64,000 bases of DNA from an uncultured Pseudomonadota bacterium (GTDB lineage Bacteria > Myxococcota_A > UBA796 > SXON01). The notes beneath the pieces are model-generated. The model did not search any database. It saw nothing but the letters and a program-made list of their open reading frames with translations, and had not been told where the DNA came from. Shown here piece by piece: positions 8,155-18,084 of the stretch (within the stretch, counting starts at the first letter, position 1; every line of letters starts with the position of its first letter). Made by a program: the position numbers and the translations under genes. The DNA is taken from assembly GCA_903875225.1 (NCBI GenBank), contig CAIQVJ010000054.1, positions 1 to 64,000 of the forward strand, in the 5' to 3' direction.

Positions 8155-10146
8155 TCACGGCAGCTCCACGTTCTGGATGGAGAGCGTGACCGCTTCGGAG
8201 TCGACGAACATCACCCCGCCGCCCCAGTCCCCAAGCCAACGCGCGTACGGGTCGCCGCTCTGCACCACCACGGTGCCCAGCGGAGTCGCGGCCGCCCCGG
8301 GGCTCCCGTAGTCCAGCTCCCCGGTGGCGCTCGCCCAGGTGATGTACCCGCCGTCATCCCCCTGCGCGAGTACGCGGTCGCCGGTGAGGTCCTTCTCGGG
8401 CAGCGGCAGGAGCGTGTCCGGATCGAACGCCCACCTGCCGAAGTACACGGTTCCCCGGTCGTCGGAGAGGTACAGGAGCTTTGGGACCAACTCGAACTGC
8501 GCCTCGGCCACCTGGTCGGACGTGGCGATGACCGCCGTGTCGAGCGCCGACGTGGAGAGGTTCAGGTGCGTCATCTGGGAGTCCGAGCTGCGCACGACCC
8601 AGACCTCGTCCCCTTGCGTCGCGATCTCCAATCGGCCCACGGTGGTGCCCTCGGCTGGCGCGTCACCGCCCAACTCCACGACGCCCAGCACTTCGCCCAG
8701 CGCGGGATCCACCTCCACGAGGAGGTTCGATTCCCCGAGCGCGAGGAGCAGCGTGCCCCTGTCATCGGACCACACGAGATCGTCGAAGTCCAGATCGTCG
8801 TTCTCGGGAACGTCCAACGCCCAGACGTCCTCCAGCCCCATGGTGTCGGGGTCGTAGAGGTAGATCGCCCCACCCACCTGGTCGAGCACGTAGAGGATCC
8901 CGTCGTGCCAGAGCGGAGATACCGGCCACATCGGCCCCTCGGTGGCCGAGAGCACGGTGCCGCTGGCGAGGTCGACGCGATCGATCAGCCCGGAGAGCCG
9001 CCCCGTGACCCAGGCCAGCGCGGGCACGTCGGAGGTGGCGAAGCACTCGACGTGGGTTCCGAGGCGGACCTTCGCGGTGTTCTCCCCCGTGTCCACAGCG
9101 TACGCCTGCGCCTCGGCGGTGCCTTCGCTGTTGAGCCAGGCAGTGTTGGTGACCGTGTCGAGCCCACCGAACCCGCTGTGCTTCCCGGTGGGGAACGTGG
9201 AGATCACGTTCAGATCCAGGTCCAGTCGCCTGCCCATGCCCAAGGAGCGACCACCCGTGGAACGGTCCCCCAGTCGGTCGAACACCGTGATCGCGTCCTC
9301 CTCCACCACCGCGAACTTGTTCTCCTCCCCCATCATGATCGACGTAGGGTCGCTGCCGTCACAGCGCGCGTAGCCAATCTCGCCATCCGTGAGCACGAAG
9401 AAGTCCCCGGTGGAGGTGGGGAAGATACCGTTCGCCGGGAACGGGCTCACACAGGTTCCCACCGGCTCGAGGGTGTCGGCGGTGAAGATGCTGACCCCCG
9501 GCACGCCGTCCCTTCCCATCGTGGAAGCGGCGATCGTGCCGTCCGGCCCCGCACCGATGTGGAGGATGTCCTGGTCGAGCTCAGCGCTGGTGACCATCGC
9601 GCCATCCCCGTCCATGAGCGAGAGCGTCGCACCGAACTGGCGGGGGTTGTCGTCCGTGCTGACATACACGCTGGAGCCGGCGCCCCCGTAGACCTTGCGC
9701 GGGACGACGTCGAAGGGGTACGACGTCACCTCCCCACCCATCGCGATCTTCACGAGCCCGGTCGCGTTCGGCACCCACGCCTCGCCGTCGCCGTCCACCG
9801 CGAGGTAGGGAAAGCTGTATTCGTCCTCGGGCAACTCGTACACGCCGATCAACGAGCTGGCGTCGATGTCGACCTCGGCCACGACGTCCTGGAAGAGCGA
9901 GCTCACCCAGGCCCGACGGTGCACCGGGTCCACCTCCACATCGTACGGCAGGAGCAGGGTGGGGAGCGGATCGAGCGCCAGAGCCACGGAAGCGTCGTCG
10001 AAGTGCGGGGCGACGCCGGAATCCGTCGTGTCCGTGCTGTCGTCGCCCCCCTGGGAATCCTCGGGATTCTTGCCGTTGCACGCCAGCAGCCCGTGGAAAA
10101 CCAGCGGTGCGAGCACCCAATGGAGTGCCTTGGATGAATCGAACAT
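8155..10146 (-). CDS. large lipoprotein with propeller-like repeats
   Basis: 663 residues with ATG start. The signal ends in a lipobox (GLLACN), followed by a Ser/Thr/Asp/Gly-rich linker (DSQGGDDSTDTTDSG) and then about 600 residues of recurring beta-strand units of the form VDIDASSLIGVYELP, DGDGEAWVPNA, LYVLDQVGGAIYLYDPD, resembling the blades of YncE/NHL-type beta-propellers. These suggest a rigid extracellular or periplasmic binding scaffold. There are no catalytic motifs. The gene faces rnpB tail to tail. The 150 bases upstream, up to the arylsulfotransferase-like gene, show no gene. Function unknown. Confidence 0.7.
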   Translation of the reverse strand: MFDSSKALHWVLAPLVFHGLLACNGKNPEDSQGGDDSTDTTDSGVAPHFDDASVALALDPLPTLLLPYDVEVDPVHRRAWVSSLFQDVVAEVDIDASSLIGVYELPEDEYSFPYLAVDGDGEAWVPNATGLVKIAMGGEVTSYPFDVVPRKVYGGAGSSVYVSTDDNPRQFGATLSLMDGDGAMVTSAELDQDILHIGAGPDGTIAASTMGRDGVPGVSIFTADTLEPVGTCVSPFPANGIFPTSTGDFFVLTDGEIGYARCDGSDPTSIMMGEENKFAVVEEDAITVFDRLGDRSTGGRSLGMGRRLDLDLNVISTFPTGKHSGFGGLDTVTNTAWLNSEGTAEAQAYAVDTGENTAKVRLGTHVECFATSDVPALAWVTGRLSGLIDRVDLASGTVLSATEGPMWPVSPLWHDGILYVLDQVGGAIYLYDPDTMGLEDVWALDVPENDDLDFDDLVWSDDRGTLLLALGESNLLVEVDPALGEVLGVVELGGDAPAEGTTVGRLEIATQGDEVWVVRSSDSQMTHLNLSTSALDTAVIATSDQVAEAQFELVPKLLYLSDDRGTVYFGRWAFDPDTLLPLPEKDLTGDRVLAQGDDGGYITWASATGELDYGSPGAAATPLGTVVVQSGDPYARWLGDWGGGVMFVDSEAVTLSIQNVELP

Positions 10147-10296
10147 CGCGTCCTTATAGCCGTCCCGCCGCGACGGCCGCGAGCAGAACCGGCAAAAAAA
10201 TGGCTCGGGATACCGTCCGCCGGGTGCGCATCGACGCCGGGTCGGAGGGTGGCGCCTACCGGGAGGCGGGCCTCTCCTGGCAGGCGCGGGCGGCGT

Positions 10297-11625
10297 TCAC
10301 TCGGAGCCGTACATGCTCGGGATCACGTCCACCTGACCGACCGTGACGCTGCCGGCCACCTGGAGCTCGCCGTCGAGGACACCCTCGGGCGATACCACGA
10401 CGATGTTGCCGGTGATGCCCCATGTACCGAGCGCGCCGCCGTCCTCGAAGCGGTGCACGTCGCCCAGCACCGGTGTCCAGAGCGTGCCCGGATAGTCCCA
10501 GGACCACGTCAAGGTGGCGGTGCCGGCGTCCGTGTCCAGCGCGTACTCGGTCAGGCGGGAGCCGTACCCCGCGGTGCGGTTGTCGAACACGCGCACACCC
10601 CCGTCGGGGCCCAGCTCGGGGGCGTGCTGGGGACCGAACTCGGCTCCGCGCGTGAACGTGAAGTCGCTGCCGACCCCGCCGAGGATCCAGCGGGTCTCGC
10701 CGGTCAACCGGTCGATCTTCACGACCTGCTGGGTGAAGTAGAAGGAGACGACGTAGGTGTCGTCGTCGGGATCGTAGAACAGCCCGTTCGCATGCGTCCA
10801 GTCCGCGGCGTCCTCGAGAGTCCCCACTGTCCAGCCGTCGTTCTCGATGACCGGGAGGTTGTCGAACGCGTCCCACACCACCCGCTCCGTGCCATCCTCG
10901 GCCACCTCCACGACCTGGTCCCCCCCCACGACCCCGTCGAGGTCCTGGAAGGTGGTCACCAGGGTGACCCAGCCGCCGTCCGGCCCCTCGATCGCGTCGT
11001 GATGCGAATGGGGGATCGTGATCTCCTGCACCCGGCCGTCGTACTTCGCCAGGACGAGCCTGTTCGCCTCGGCGTCCTTGGGATTCTCGGAGATGAAATA
11101 GACACCGCTGCCATCCCCCATGGGGCGCGCGCTCACCGCCACCCCGTCCGCCTGCATGTACCACACGACCTGCCCCGCTGGCGTGAGCAGGAGGATCCAA
11201 CTGTGGTCCGCATCGGTGAGGTCGGTCGTCGTCGTGAGGAGCAGGGGCGCGACGTCGGGATCGGAGACCGGCATGGTCTCGTCGAAGGTGGGCACGTCGC
11301 CCGGCATAGGGTCCGTCGTGATCGTCTGATCCTCGGAGGTCGCGTCGTCTGCGACGACCATGAAGTGGCACTCGGTATCCGCCGTCAGCCCGTAGAGGGT
11401 CGCCTTGTGGTCCGTGCTCGACGTGGTCTCGGTCGGCGAGGTGTAGCCATACCCGTCGCTGGTACCGAACTCGACGTGCCCGACAGTCTCCGTCGGCGTC
11501 GTCCAGGTGACATGCACGACCGTCGCGATGTCGGGATCCACGATGGCCAGGATGTCCGCGATGGGGGCGGGGCGACAGGCGCCGGACAATACAAGGGCCG
11601 GCAGGGCGAGCGCTGGGAACTTCAT
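10297..11625 (-). CDS. arylsulfotransferase-like (ASST) secreted protein, copy 1
   Basis: 442 residues; start at the ATG giving MKFPALALPALVLSGACRP, a lipoprotein-type signal with Cys at 17. The ORF is open for 450 bases further upstream, but only this start gives a signal. After a fibronectin-like region (about 35-115, TPTETVGHVEFGT) comes the ASST-type propeller: SHHDAIEGPDGG, DWTHANGLFYDPDDD, TRWILGGVGSDF, GPQHAPELGPDGG. Arylsulfotransferases move sulfate between phenolic compounds in the periplasm through a catalytic His; which His serves here is not clear. A paralogue with the same motif order lies at 36533-37819. It is divergent from the DUF3604 gene, 145 bases away. Confidence 0.75.
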   Translation of the reverse strand: MKFPALALPALVLSGACRPAPIADILAIVDPDIATVVHVTWTTPTETVGHVEFGTSDGYGYTSPTETTSSTDHKATLYGLTADTECHFMVVADDATSEDQTITTDPMPGDVPTFDETMPVSDPDVAPLLLTTTTDLTDADHSWILLLTPAGQVVWYMQADGVAVSARPMGDGSGVYFISENPKDAEANRLVLAKYDGRVQEITIPHSHHDAIEGPDGGWVTLVTTFQDLDGVVGGDQVVEVAEDGTERVVWDAFDNLPVIENDGWTVGTLEDAADWTHANGLFYDPDDDTYVVSFYFTQQVVKIDRLTGETRWILGGVGSDFTFTRGAEFGPQHAPELGPDGGVRVFDNRTAGYGSRLTEYALDTDAGTATLTWSWDYPGTLWTPVLGDVHRFEDGGALGTWGITGNIVVVSPEGVLDGELQVAGSVTVGQVDVIPSMYGSE

Positions 11626-11770
11626 GCCGCACCATAACCCCGGAAACCTCGACAGTCTGCGTATTCCTCGCAGGTTGCGGGAATGCGCGGTGGACGCTGG
11701 TCTGTTGACAACCCCACCCCCGGGGCGGCGCTGGGTTGCCGGTACGGTCCGCGGCGTGTAGGCTCCGGGG

Positions 11771-13162
11771 GTGAACTCCTCGACGCGCCTCTCCTTTCGT
11801 CTGCCTTCCAGCAGGACCGGCACCCGGGGCTCGACGCTCCGGTGCGCGCTCGGCCTGCTCGGCCTCCTCGTCGGCTGCAACCGCGGTGACGACAGCACCC
11901 TGGCTCCGCACTCGGACTCCCCCGGGGACTCCGGCGGCGACCCGTTGATCGTCTCCTGGGGCGACCTGCACGCCCACTCCGGCCTCTCGCACGACGGCTG
12001 CGAGGATCCCGATGCCCTCTGCCTCTCCGACGAGGACCTGCCGGGCCAGGACTTCTTCGAGAACGCGGGCGCCAACGGCCTCGCGTTCGCCGCGCTGACC
12101 GACCACGCCGAGTCTGTGGCCTACCTCCGGCCGGATGACGGTGTGGAGCTCGACATCTGGGACCGGGAGAAGGAGCTCGTCGCTGCGGCCGAGGGAGGCC
12201 CGGTCATCCCGATCCTCGGGTACGAGTGGACCGCCGACGCCCATCGCACCGTGCTCGTGGAAGACCCCGCCGCGTGCGCCGCCTACCGGATCCCCGGAAA
12301 GCCTGCGGTCGACCTGAAGGCCATCTTCCCCGGCATCGAGCAGTACGTGGCCAACCCGGACCCCGGGGTCCTGGACTCCAACACGCTCGCCGCGGATCTC
12401 GCCGAGGCTGGGAGCGCCGACGGCTGCACGCCGAGCCGGGTGATCAGCTACCTGCACCACACGGCGGAGACGACGCCTGGAGCCGTGGACTGGACGAGCC
12501 CCGCGTGGCCCCTCGACACCGACACCGTGGTCGAGATCGCCTCGGAGCACGGGTCCTCCGAGTGCAGCCTCCCGGCCGACGAGGGGTGCATCTGGCACCT
12601 CCAGCAGGCGGTGTACTACCCGGAAGGCGCCACGCAGATTGCGCTGGGGCTCGGCCGCAAGCTGGGGTTCGTGGGCGGCACCGACCGCCACGACGCGGAT
12701 CCCGGCCAGCTCGGCATGGGCCCCGGGTTCTCGGCGCATTTCTACGACAGCGACGGCGACGGCGTGCTGGACACCCCGTACGGCCAGTACACCACGGGTA
12801 CGCTCACGGGCGTGATCACGCCCTCTCCCCTCACCCGCGCCGCGATCTTCGATGCGATAACGGCACGCCACACCTACGCCGCCTCCCGGGTCATGAACGG
12901 CCTGCAGGTCACGGCGGTGGGCAGCGACGGCTCGGAGTTCCTGCCCGGCGACGACATCCCCGCGGGGACCTACACCATCCACGTGGAGCTCGACGACCCG
13001 GACATCGGTGCGTGGAGCGCCCAGCTCGTCGCCCCGTCCGACGCGAGGCTCCCGGTTGGCGACGTGACCTTCGCCGCTGGCGACGTCTGGTACGTCCGGC
13101 TCGATGCAACGGTCGACGGCATCGAAGAGCGTGCCTGGGCCTCCCCGTTCTTCGGTACGTGA
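11771..13162 (+). CDS. DUF3604 / PHP-like phosphoesterase lipoprotein
   Basis: 463 residues. The signal ends in LLVGCN (lipobox), preceded by a long 30-residue basic leader, so a later start within the leader is possible. A Ser/Asp/Gly linker follows, then WGDLHAHSGLSHDGCEDPD, ALTDHAE and GGTDRHDADPG, the metal-binding His/Asp signature of DUF3604, a PHP-superfamily branch expected to bind two or three metal ions. The family's substrate is not known to me. Its stop is one base before the GTG of the metallophosphoesterase gene, so the two are expressed together and probably act on related extracellular phosphoesters. Confidence 0.8.
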   Translation: MNSSTRLSFRLPSSRTGTRGSTLRCALGLLGLLVGCNRGDDSTLAPHSDSPGDSGGDPLIVSWGDLHAHSGLSHDGCEDPDALCLSDEDLPGQDFFENAGANGLAFAALTDHAESVAYLRPDDGVELDIWDREKELVAAAEGGPVIPILGYEWTADAHRTVLVEDPAACAAYRIPGKPAVDLKAIFPGIEQYVANPDPGVLDSNTLAADLAEAGSADGCTPSRVISYLHHTAETTPGAVDWTSPAWPLDTDTVVEIASEHGSSECSLPADEGCIWHLQQAVYYPEGATQIALGLGRKLGFVGGTDRHDADPGQLGMGPGFSAHFYDSDGDGVLDTPYGQYTTGTLTGVITPSPLTRAAIFDAITARHTYAASRVMNGLQVTAVGSDGSEFLPGDDIPAGTYTIHVELDDPDIGAWSAQLVAPSDARLPVGDVTFAAGDVWYVRLDATVDGIEERAWASPFFGT

Positions 13163-13163
13163 C

Positions 13164-14894
13164 GTGACCCCAGCCCTGCTCGTGCTGGTCCTCGCCTGCA
13201 CGCGTGGGGCCGATTCGAGGAGCCCGGACCACTCCGGTTCTCCCGATGAGAGCGGCCAGGACTCGACGCCCGACTCGCACGACACCCGCGAGACCGACTC
13301 CCCGGCGGACTCCCCCATCGACTCGCCTGTCGACACGAACCCGGTGCCGCCCCCGTGCGAGCCCCACCTGCCCTACACCCTCGACCCGGCCGACCCCCTG
13401 CCCGGCCAGCCCCTCACGGTCCGGTACACGGGCACGCTGGCTGGGTCCGCGATGCCAGGCCTGCGCTACGGCTACAACGGGTGGAACTCCATCGGCGAGG
13501 GCCTGCCCTACCAGTCGCTGAACACCGTGGGGGACATCGACTTCTGGCTCGACGCGCCGCTCACCGTGGAGACCGACGGCTCGGCCAGCGTGACCTTCGA
13601 CGTTCCCGACGACGCCCGCTCCGTCCACCTCCGGTTCTTCGCCGGCCCCGACGACAGCACCCGGGTGTGGGACGACGACTCCGGGCGGGAGTACGGCGCC
13701 AGCATCGTCTTTCCCTACATCGGCCCCTTCCTCACCTGGGACGCCGCCACGAGCCCCTCGGGCGGCGTCGTCGTGAACTTCGAGACGAGCCTGCCCTGCC
13801 CGGCGCACGTCGAGTTCGGCACGACCTCCGCGCTGGGATCCACGGTCGGCGACGACGTGGCGGATCCCATGCACCACGTCGAGTTGACGGGCCTCGCCCC
13901 CGACACCACGTACACCTACCGTGTGGTGGACGGCGAGGGGCGCATGAGCGACACGTTCCAGTTTCGCACGGCGCCGGCGGACATGAGCCGCCTCGAGTAC
14001 GTCGTGCTGGCCGACATGCAGGACGGCGGCGACGGTCGCACCGCCTGGAAGGAGCTCGCCGATGCGCTCGCCTGGGAGCACCCCGACGCGGACTTCCTGA
14101 TGCTGGGCGGGGACATGCCCACCTCCGACATGCCCGGCCGCTGGTGGACGTTCTTCGACAAGGCGCGAGCGCTCTTTGCGAGCAAGGTGATCATGCCGGC
14201 CGTGGGCAACCACGACACCCCCAACGGCGACGCGTACGACCCCGACACGACCTCGTTCGACCGCTACTTCCGGCTGCCCGAGCCCGGGGGGGTGTACAGC
14301 TTCCAGGTGGGGCCGGCCTGGTTCCTGGTGCTCGACAGCGACCGCGCGGAGGCCGAATTCATCGAGGGCGGCGCGCAGTACCTGTGGACACAGAGCGAGC
14401 TTGCCGCGCCACCTGCCGACGCGCGGTGGGTGTTCACGAACTGGCACCGCCCCCCCTACGAGGCCGGCGCCCGCTTCCTGGCCGAGCAGCCCACGATCCG
14501 GGCCGTGACCGAACTGTTCGACGGTGAGGTGGACTGGGTGTTCACCGGCCACTCCCACAGCTACCAGCGCATTGTCCCGCTGCGCTTCGATTCGCTCGCC
14601 ATGCGCACCTACGGGCGCGGCAGCGCCGACGGGGTCGGCTACATCGTCACGCCCTCCTCGGGCATCGAGCCGAAGCACGACATGGTGCACGCAGACGATC
14701 CCACCTACGCCTACCTGCGCGACCTCGTCGCCTACCCCGAGATCCACTCGGACACGTCGGCGTTCGGCGGCGAGATCGGATGGATGCACGTTGCCCTGCA
14801 GGACGAGACGATCCGCATCGAGGCCTGGGGGATGGGCCGCCCCGGGGCGCTCCTGACCCCCCACGTGATCGACCAGCTTCAGTACACCCGGTAG
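13164..14894 (+). CDS. calcineurin-like metallophosphoesterase lipoprotein with Fn3-like domain
   Basis: 576 residues from the GTG at 13164, one base after the upstream stop; this start gives the lipoprotein signal VTPALLVLVLACT. The ORF extends to 13104, but that part lies inside the upstream gene. A 50-residue Asp/Ser/Thr/Pro linker (repeated DSP units) follows the Cys. Then come an N-terminal beta domain, a purple-acid-phosphatase-type Fn3 domain (TSALGSTVGDD, LAPDTTYTYRVVDG, about 215-285) and a metallophosphoesterase domain with LADMQDGGDG, GGDMPT, GNHDTP, NWHRPPYE and GHSHSYQR. The organisation resembles secreted purple acid phosphatases, although the first-metal motif reads DMQD rather than the usual DxH. 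Confidence 0.85.
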   Translation: MTPALLVLVLACTRGADSRSPDHSGSPDESGQDSTPDSHDTRETDSPADSPIDSPVDTNPVPPPCEPHLPYTLDPADPLPGQPLTVRYTGTLAGSAMPGLRYGYNGWNSIGEGLPYQSLNTVGDIDFWLDAPLTVETDGSASVTFDVPDDARSVHLRFFAGPDDSTRVWDDDSGREYGASIVFPYIGPFLTWDAATSPSGGVVVNFETSLPCPAHVEFGTTSALGSTVGDDVADPMHHVELTGLAPDTTYTYRVVDGEGRMSDTFQFRTAPADMSRLEYVVLADMQDGGDGRTAWKELADALAWEHPDADFLMLGGDMPTSDMPGRWWTFFDKARALFASKVIMPAVGNHDTPNGDAYDPDTTSFDRYFRLPEPGGVYSFQVGPAWFLVLDSDRAEAEFIEGGAQYLWTQSELAAPPADARWVFTNWHRPPYEAGARFLAEQPTIRAVTELFDGEVDWVFTGHSHSYQRIVPLRFDSLAMRTYGRGSADGVGYIVTPSSGIEPKHDMVHADDPTYAYLRDLVAYPEIHSDTSAFGGEIGWMHVALQDETIRIEAWGMGRPGALLTPHVIDQLQYTR

Positions 14895-14898
14895 CGGA

Positions 14899-17800
14899 CT
14901 ACCACGACTCGAAGGTGCTCCAGCCGCTGTTGAACGCAGCACCGGTCACCTCGCAGTTGCACCAGGTGTACGCACCGCTGGGGCTGCAGGCCCCCGCCGC
15001 GCTGCCGCCGCCTTCGTCGTAGGCATGGTGGATCGCCGAGGCCAGGCGCGCGGCGAGGTCGGCGAGATCGGTGTCACTCACCCCGTCGCTGCGCGCCCAG
15101 GCGAACCCCACCCGCCCGTCCGGGTAGTTGTGACTGTTGGACCATGACCGTGCGGCGTAGACCTGGTGGGAGACGAACCCCTTCATCGTGTCGAGGTCCA
15201 CGACCGTGTTGCCGTAGCCCCCGGAGTTGTTCTCCCAGACCGCGTTCATCAGGGGCACGTACGCCCGCCCGAAATAGGACTGGGCGGTGTTGGCGTCGGT
15301 CGGTCCAATCTCCGCGTGCCGCGCAACATGCTCCACGAAGCTGTTGATGCTGGACGACACGTCCGCCACGGTGGCGCCCGGCACGCAGGTGTAGTCGGGA
15401 TCGGTGTACACCTCCTGGGCCCAGTACTGGACGTAGAGGTTGGCCGTGGTCCAGAAGGCGGAATCGCTCACCCAGTCTTCCACGTTTGGCTTGTACACCG
15501 AGAAGTTGGTGGTGTTCTCCCCCATCCCCTCGACGTACACGATGCCCTGCGTGGGCGTGGCGGCGGAGGGCCCGTCGTAGAGGCCACGCACGGCCTCCAG
15601 CGCGTCGGCCCGCACCCCCGCGTCGCTGCGGACGGTGGACGGGAGCTCGTTGATCGCCCAGGTGTCACCCCGGTCGACGTCGTACCCGGCGGTGTTCATG
15701 CGCCTCCGGAACTCCACCCCCTTGTCGTACCAGGTTCCCGACTCGCCGCTCCAGGTGGCCCAGTGGAACTCGGCGACCGCGTGAAAGTGGGAGCCGCGCG
15801 CGTGCATGGCCTCGGGCTCTCCGCTCGAGCGGGGCGTGGTCTTGTCGGTGCTTCCGGCCGGGAGCGTGAAGTAGTAGTCCGCACAGTTGGACGGATCGGC
15901 CTCGACAGCGTCTGCGAGGATGGTCCAGGCGCTGGGCGTGTAGAGGATCACCTCGGCGTCCGTCGGGCAGTCACACGAGCCGCAATCGTCGCCGCAGCTC
16001 CAGCAACTCTCGTCGCTGTCGCAGGTGCCGTCGCCACAGAACGCCGCGACACCGTCCACGAGCGCGGGTCCGCTCACCACGTCGGTGCCGGCGAGGCCCG
16101 ACTCCAGGCCGTCACTCGCAGTCACGCTGCAGGTCCACGAGTGGAAGTCCACCACGTCCGCGCCGTCCACCGTGTCGCCGGGAGCGCTCGTCGTGGTCGC
16201 GCCCGCGAAGGATGTGCCGTCCCGGTCCCAGGCGTACGTGTACCCGGTGATCGGGTCGCCGTCGGGGTCGGTGGCAGGCGTGGTCACGGCGCACACCAGG
16301 TCGTCCCCGGCGAGGGGGTCGCTCGGGGTGATCTCCACGCCCGGAGCGCCCGGCGCCGAGTCGAGGATCGTGACCGTGGCGCTCGTGGCGGACGGGCCCG
16401 TGGCCTCGCCGTCGGTGGGTGTCGCCACGACGTACACCCCCTGCCCCCGGTCGAAGTCCGTTGCGCCGGCGAGGTGGTCGGCGCTGCTGACCCATGCGCC
16501 GTCCACGAACCACGCGTAGTCGAAGCTCACGGGGTCGCCATCGGCGTCCGTGGCAGAGGCGACTGCGCTGAGCGTGTCATCGGTGTAGGCGGCAGCGGGC
16601 GTGATGCTCACCGTCGTGCTCGTGGGCGCGCTGTTCACGCTGGTCGCGGTCCCGCTCGTCACGGGAGCGCCGCTCAACGTGCCATCGTCGGGCGTGACCA
16701 CGACGTAGATCGAGTCCCCGCGCGCGAAGAGATCCCCGGTGAGGCCGGGGGCCGTGCTGACCGCGACGCCGTCCACGAACCACGCGTAGGTGTAGGAAAG
16801 CGTGTCCCCATCGATGTCGCTCGCTGAACCCAGCACCGCGGTGACGGTGTCGTTCTCGGTGGGTGAGGTCGAGGACAGGCTCACGCTCGCGAGGGTGGGC
16901 GCCGTGTCGAGCACCACGACCGGGTCCGAGGCGATCGGCGCCCCGGAGAGCTCCCCGTCCACCGGGGTCGCGACACACCCGACGACGTCGTCCCGCGAGT
17001 ACAGGGAACCATCGATGGACGCCGTGTGCTCGACGACGGCCCCGTTCACCTCCCACGCGTAGTCCCAGCCCTCCGGGTCGCCGTCCACGTCCTCGAACCC
17101 GTCGGGCACGCAGGTCACCGTGGTCGCCTCGTCCACCCGCGTCGGGTTCACCACCGCGGTGCTCCCGCTCGGCGGCGTGTCGTCGATCAGCAGGTCGTCA
17201 CTGGCGACCGCCGCGCCGTCGACGAACCCGTCGTTCGGGGTCACCTCCACGCGCACGACCTGGTGCTTCGAGAACAGCGCGCCCGTCAGCGTGTCGTCCC
17301 CGCCGCTCGATACGACCACGTCGTCCACGTACCAGTCATACCGGAGGGTCACGACGTCCCCGTCGGCATCCTCGACGCCCAGGACGCTCGCGAGGAGCAG
17401 GCTCCCCTCCCCGGCAGGGCTCGGGGTGAGCGAGACGGACGCGATGGTGGGCACGACGTCATCGACGAGGACGGCGTCCGTGGCTGGCTCCCCTTCGCCG
17501 AGCGGACGCGCGGTCACCTCCCAGACCTCGCCGTGCACTGCGGTGTTGGCCGGGATCGTGTCCCCGCCGAAGGGGGTGTCCTGCCCGTCACGCGTCCAGG
17601 CGAGCGTGAAGCTCACCGGATCGTCGTCGGCGTCGGTCCCCGTCACCGTTGCGACGAGCGGGTCCGAGCGGAGCGGCGCTTCGGGAGAGATCACGACGGC
17701 CAGCACCGGCAGGCTGTCCGCGATGGTGACGACCGCGTTGGCGGGCGCGCCCTCGTCGGTCCCGTCGTCCGGCGTGACCGCGACGGACCACACCTCGCCC

Positions 17801-18039
17801 CGGGTGGTCTCGGATGCGGGCACCGTCGCGCCGGTGAGGTCGGCGCGTGGGCTCCCGTCCTGAAGCCACGCGTACCGCCACGTGACCGGGTCACCATCCG
17901 CCTCCCCGGGGTCTGCGACGATCGTCGCGACGAGGTCATCCGTGGTGGAGGGGGAGGCCGGGCTGATCGCGATCGCGGGCGGGAGCGGCGGCGCGTTGCA
18001 GGCGCCGATGAACAACAGCAGGGACAGGGGGTTGGACAG
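14899..18039 (-). CDS. multi-repeat Ig/PKD-like lipoprotein with C-terminal unknown domain
   Basis: About 1046 residues. No ATG, GTG or suitably placed TTG exists between the upstream stop (18087) and the lipobox. A CTG at 18039 gives the leader SNPLSLLLFIGAC and has a GGAG five bases upstream, so I prefer it; a TTG at 18015 leaves too short a leader. Seven tandem beta-sandwich repeats of about 90 residues follow (motifs DADGDPVSFDYAWFVDG, RGQGVYVVATPTDG), resembling PKD/cadherin-like folds. Next is a knot CGDGTCDSDESC with WSCGDDCGSC, then about 330 residues rich in aromatics and His (HFHAVAEFHWATW) that I do not recognise; it could be an adhesion or hydrolase domain. Surface display is likely. 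It ends four bases from the convergent metallophosphoesterase. Confidence 0.75.
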   Translation of the reverse strand: MSNPLSLLLFIGACNAPPLPPAIAISPASPSTTDDLVATIVADPGEADGDPVTWRYAWLQDGSPRADLTGATVPASETTRGEVWSVAVTPDDGTDEGAPANAVVTIADSLPVLAVVISPEAPLRSDPLVATVTGTDADDDPVSFTLAWTRDGQDTPFGGDTIPANTAVHGEVWEVTARPLGEGEPATDAVLVDDVVPTIASVSLTPSPAGEGSLLLASVLGVEDADGDVVTLRYDWYVDDVVVSSGGDDTLTGALFSKHQVVRVEVTPNDGFVDGAAVASDDLLIDDTPPSGSTAVVNPTRVDEATTVTCVPDGFEDVDGDPEGWDYAWEVNGAVVEHTASIDGSLYSRDDVVGCVATPVDGELSGAPIASDPVVVLDTAPTLASVSLSSTSPTENDTVTAVLGSASDIDGDTLSYTYAWFVDGVAVSTAPGLTGDLFARGDSIYVVVTPDDGTLSGAPVTSGTATSVNSAPTSTTVSITPAAAYTDDTLSAVASATDADGDPVSFDYAWFVDGAWVSSADHLAGATDFDRGQGVYVVATPTDGEATGPSATSATVTILDSAPGAPGVEITPSDPLAGDDLVCAVTTPATDPDGDPITGYTYAWDRDGTSFAGATTTSAPGDTVDGADVVDFHSWTCSVTASDGLESGLAGTDVVSGPALVDGVAAFCGDGTCDSDESCWSCGDDCGSCDCPTDAEVILYTPSAWTILADAVEADPSNCADYYFTLPAGSTDKTTPRSSGEPEAMHARGSHFHAVAEFHWATWSGESGTWYDKGVEFRRRMNTAGYDVDRGDTWAINELPSTVRSDAGVRADALEAVRGLYDGPSAATPTQGIVYVEGMGENTTNFSVYKPNVEDWVSDSAFWTTANLYVQYWAQEVYTDPDYTCVPGATVADVSSSINSFVEHVARHAEIGPTDANTAQSYFGRAYVPLMNAVWENNSGGYGNTVVDLDTMKGFVSHQVYAARSWSNSHNYPDGRVGFAWARSDGVSDTDLADLAARLASAIHHAYDEGGGSAAGACSPSGAYTWCNCEVTGAAFNSGWSTFESW

Positions 18040-18084
18040 GGGGGCTCCGCGCGCTGAGACGGGAGCGTACCACCCTCCTCGGGG

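Noticed and set aside
8140..10137. 665-codon plus-strand frame opposite the propeller lipoprotein
   Set aside because: It begins at the rnpB 3' flank and has Arg/His/Gln-rich shadow composition; the minus strand has a lipobox and regular repeats.
10256..13336. 1026-codon minus-strand frame across the arylsulfotransferase-like and DUF3604 genes
   Set aside because: It is in another frame from the ASST gene and antisense to the DUF3604 gene, with low-complexity Arg/Gly/Val text and no motif.
12909..14942. 677-codon minus-strand frame opposite the metallophosphoesterase
   Set aside because: Antisense to GNHD and GHSH motifs; composition is typical of a GC-bias shadow.
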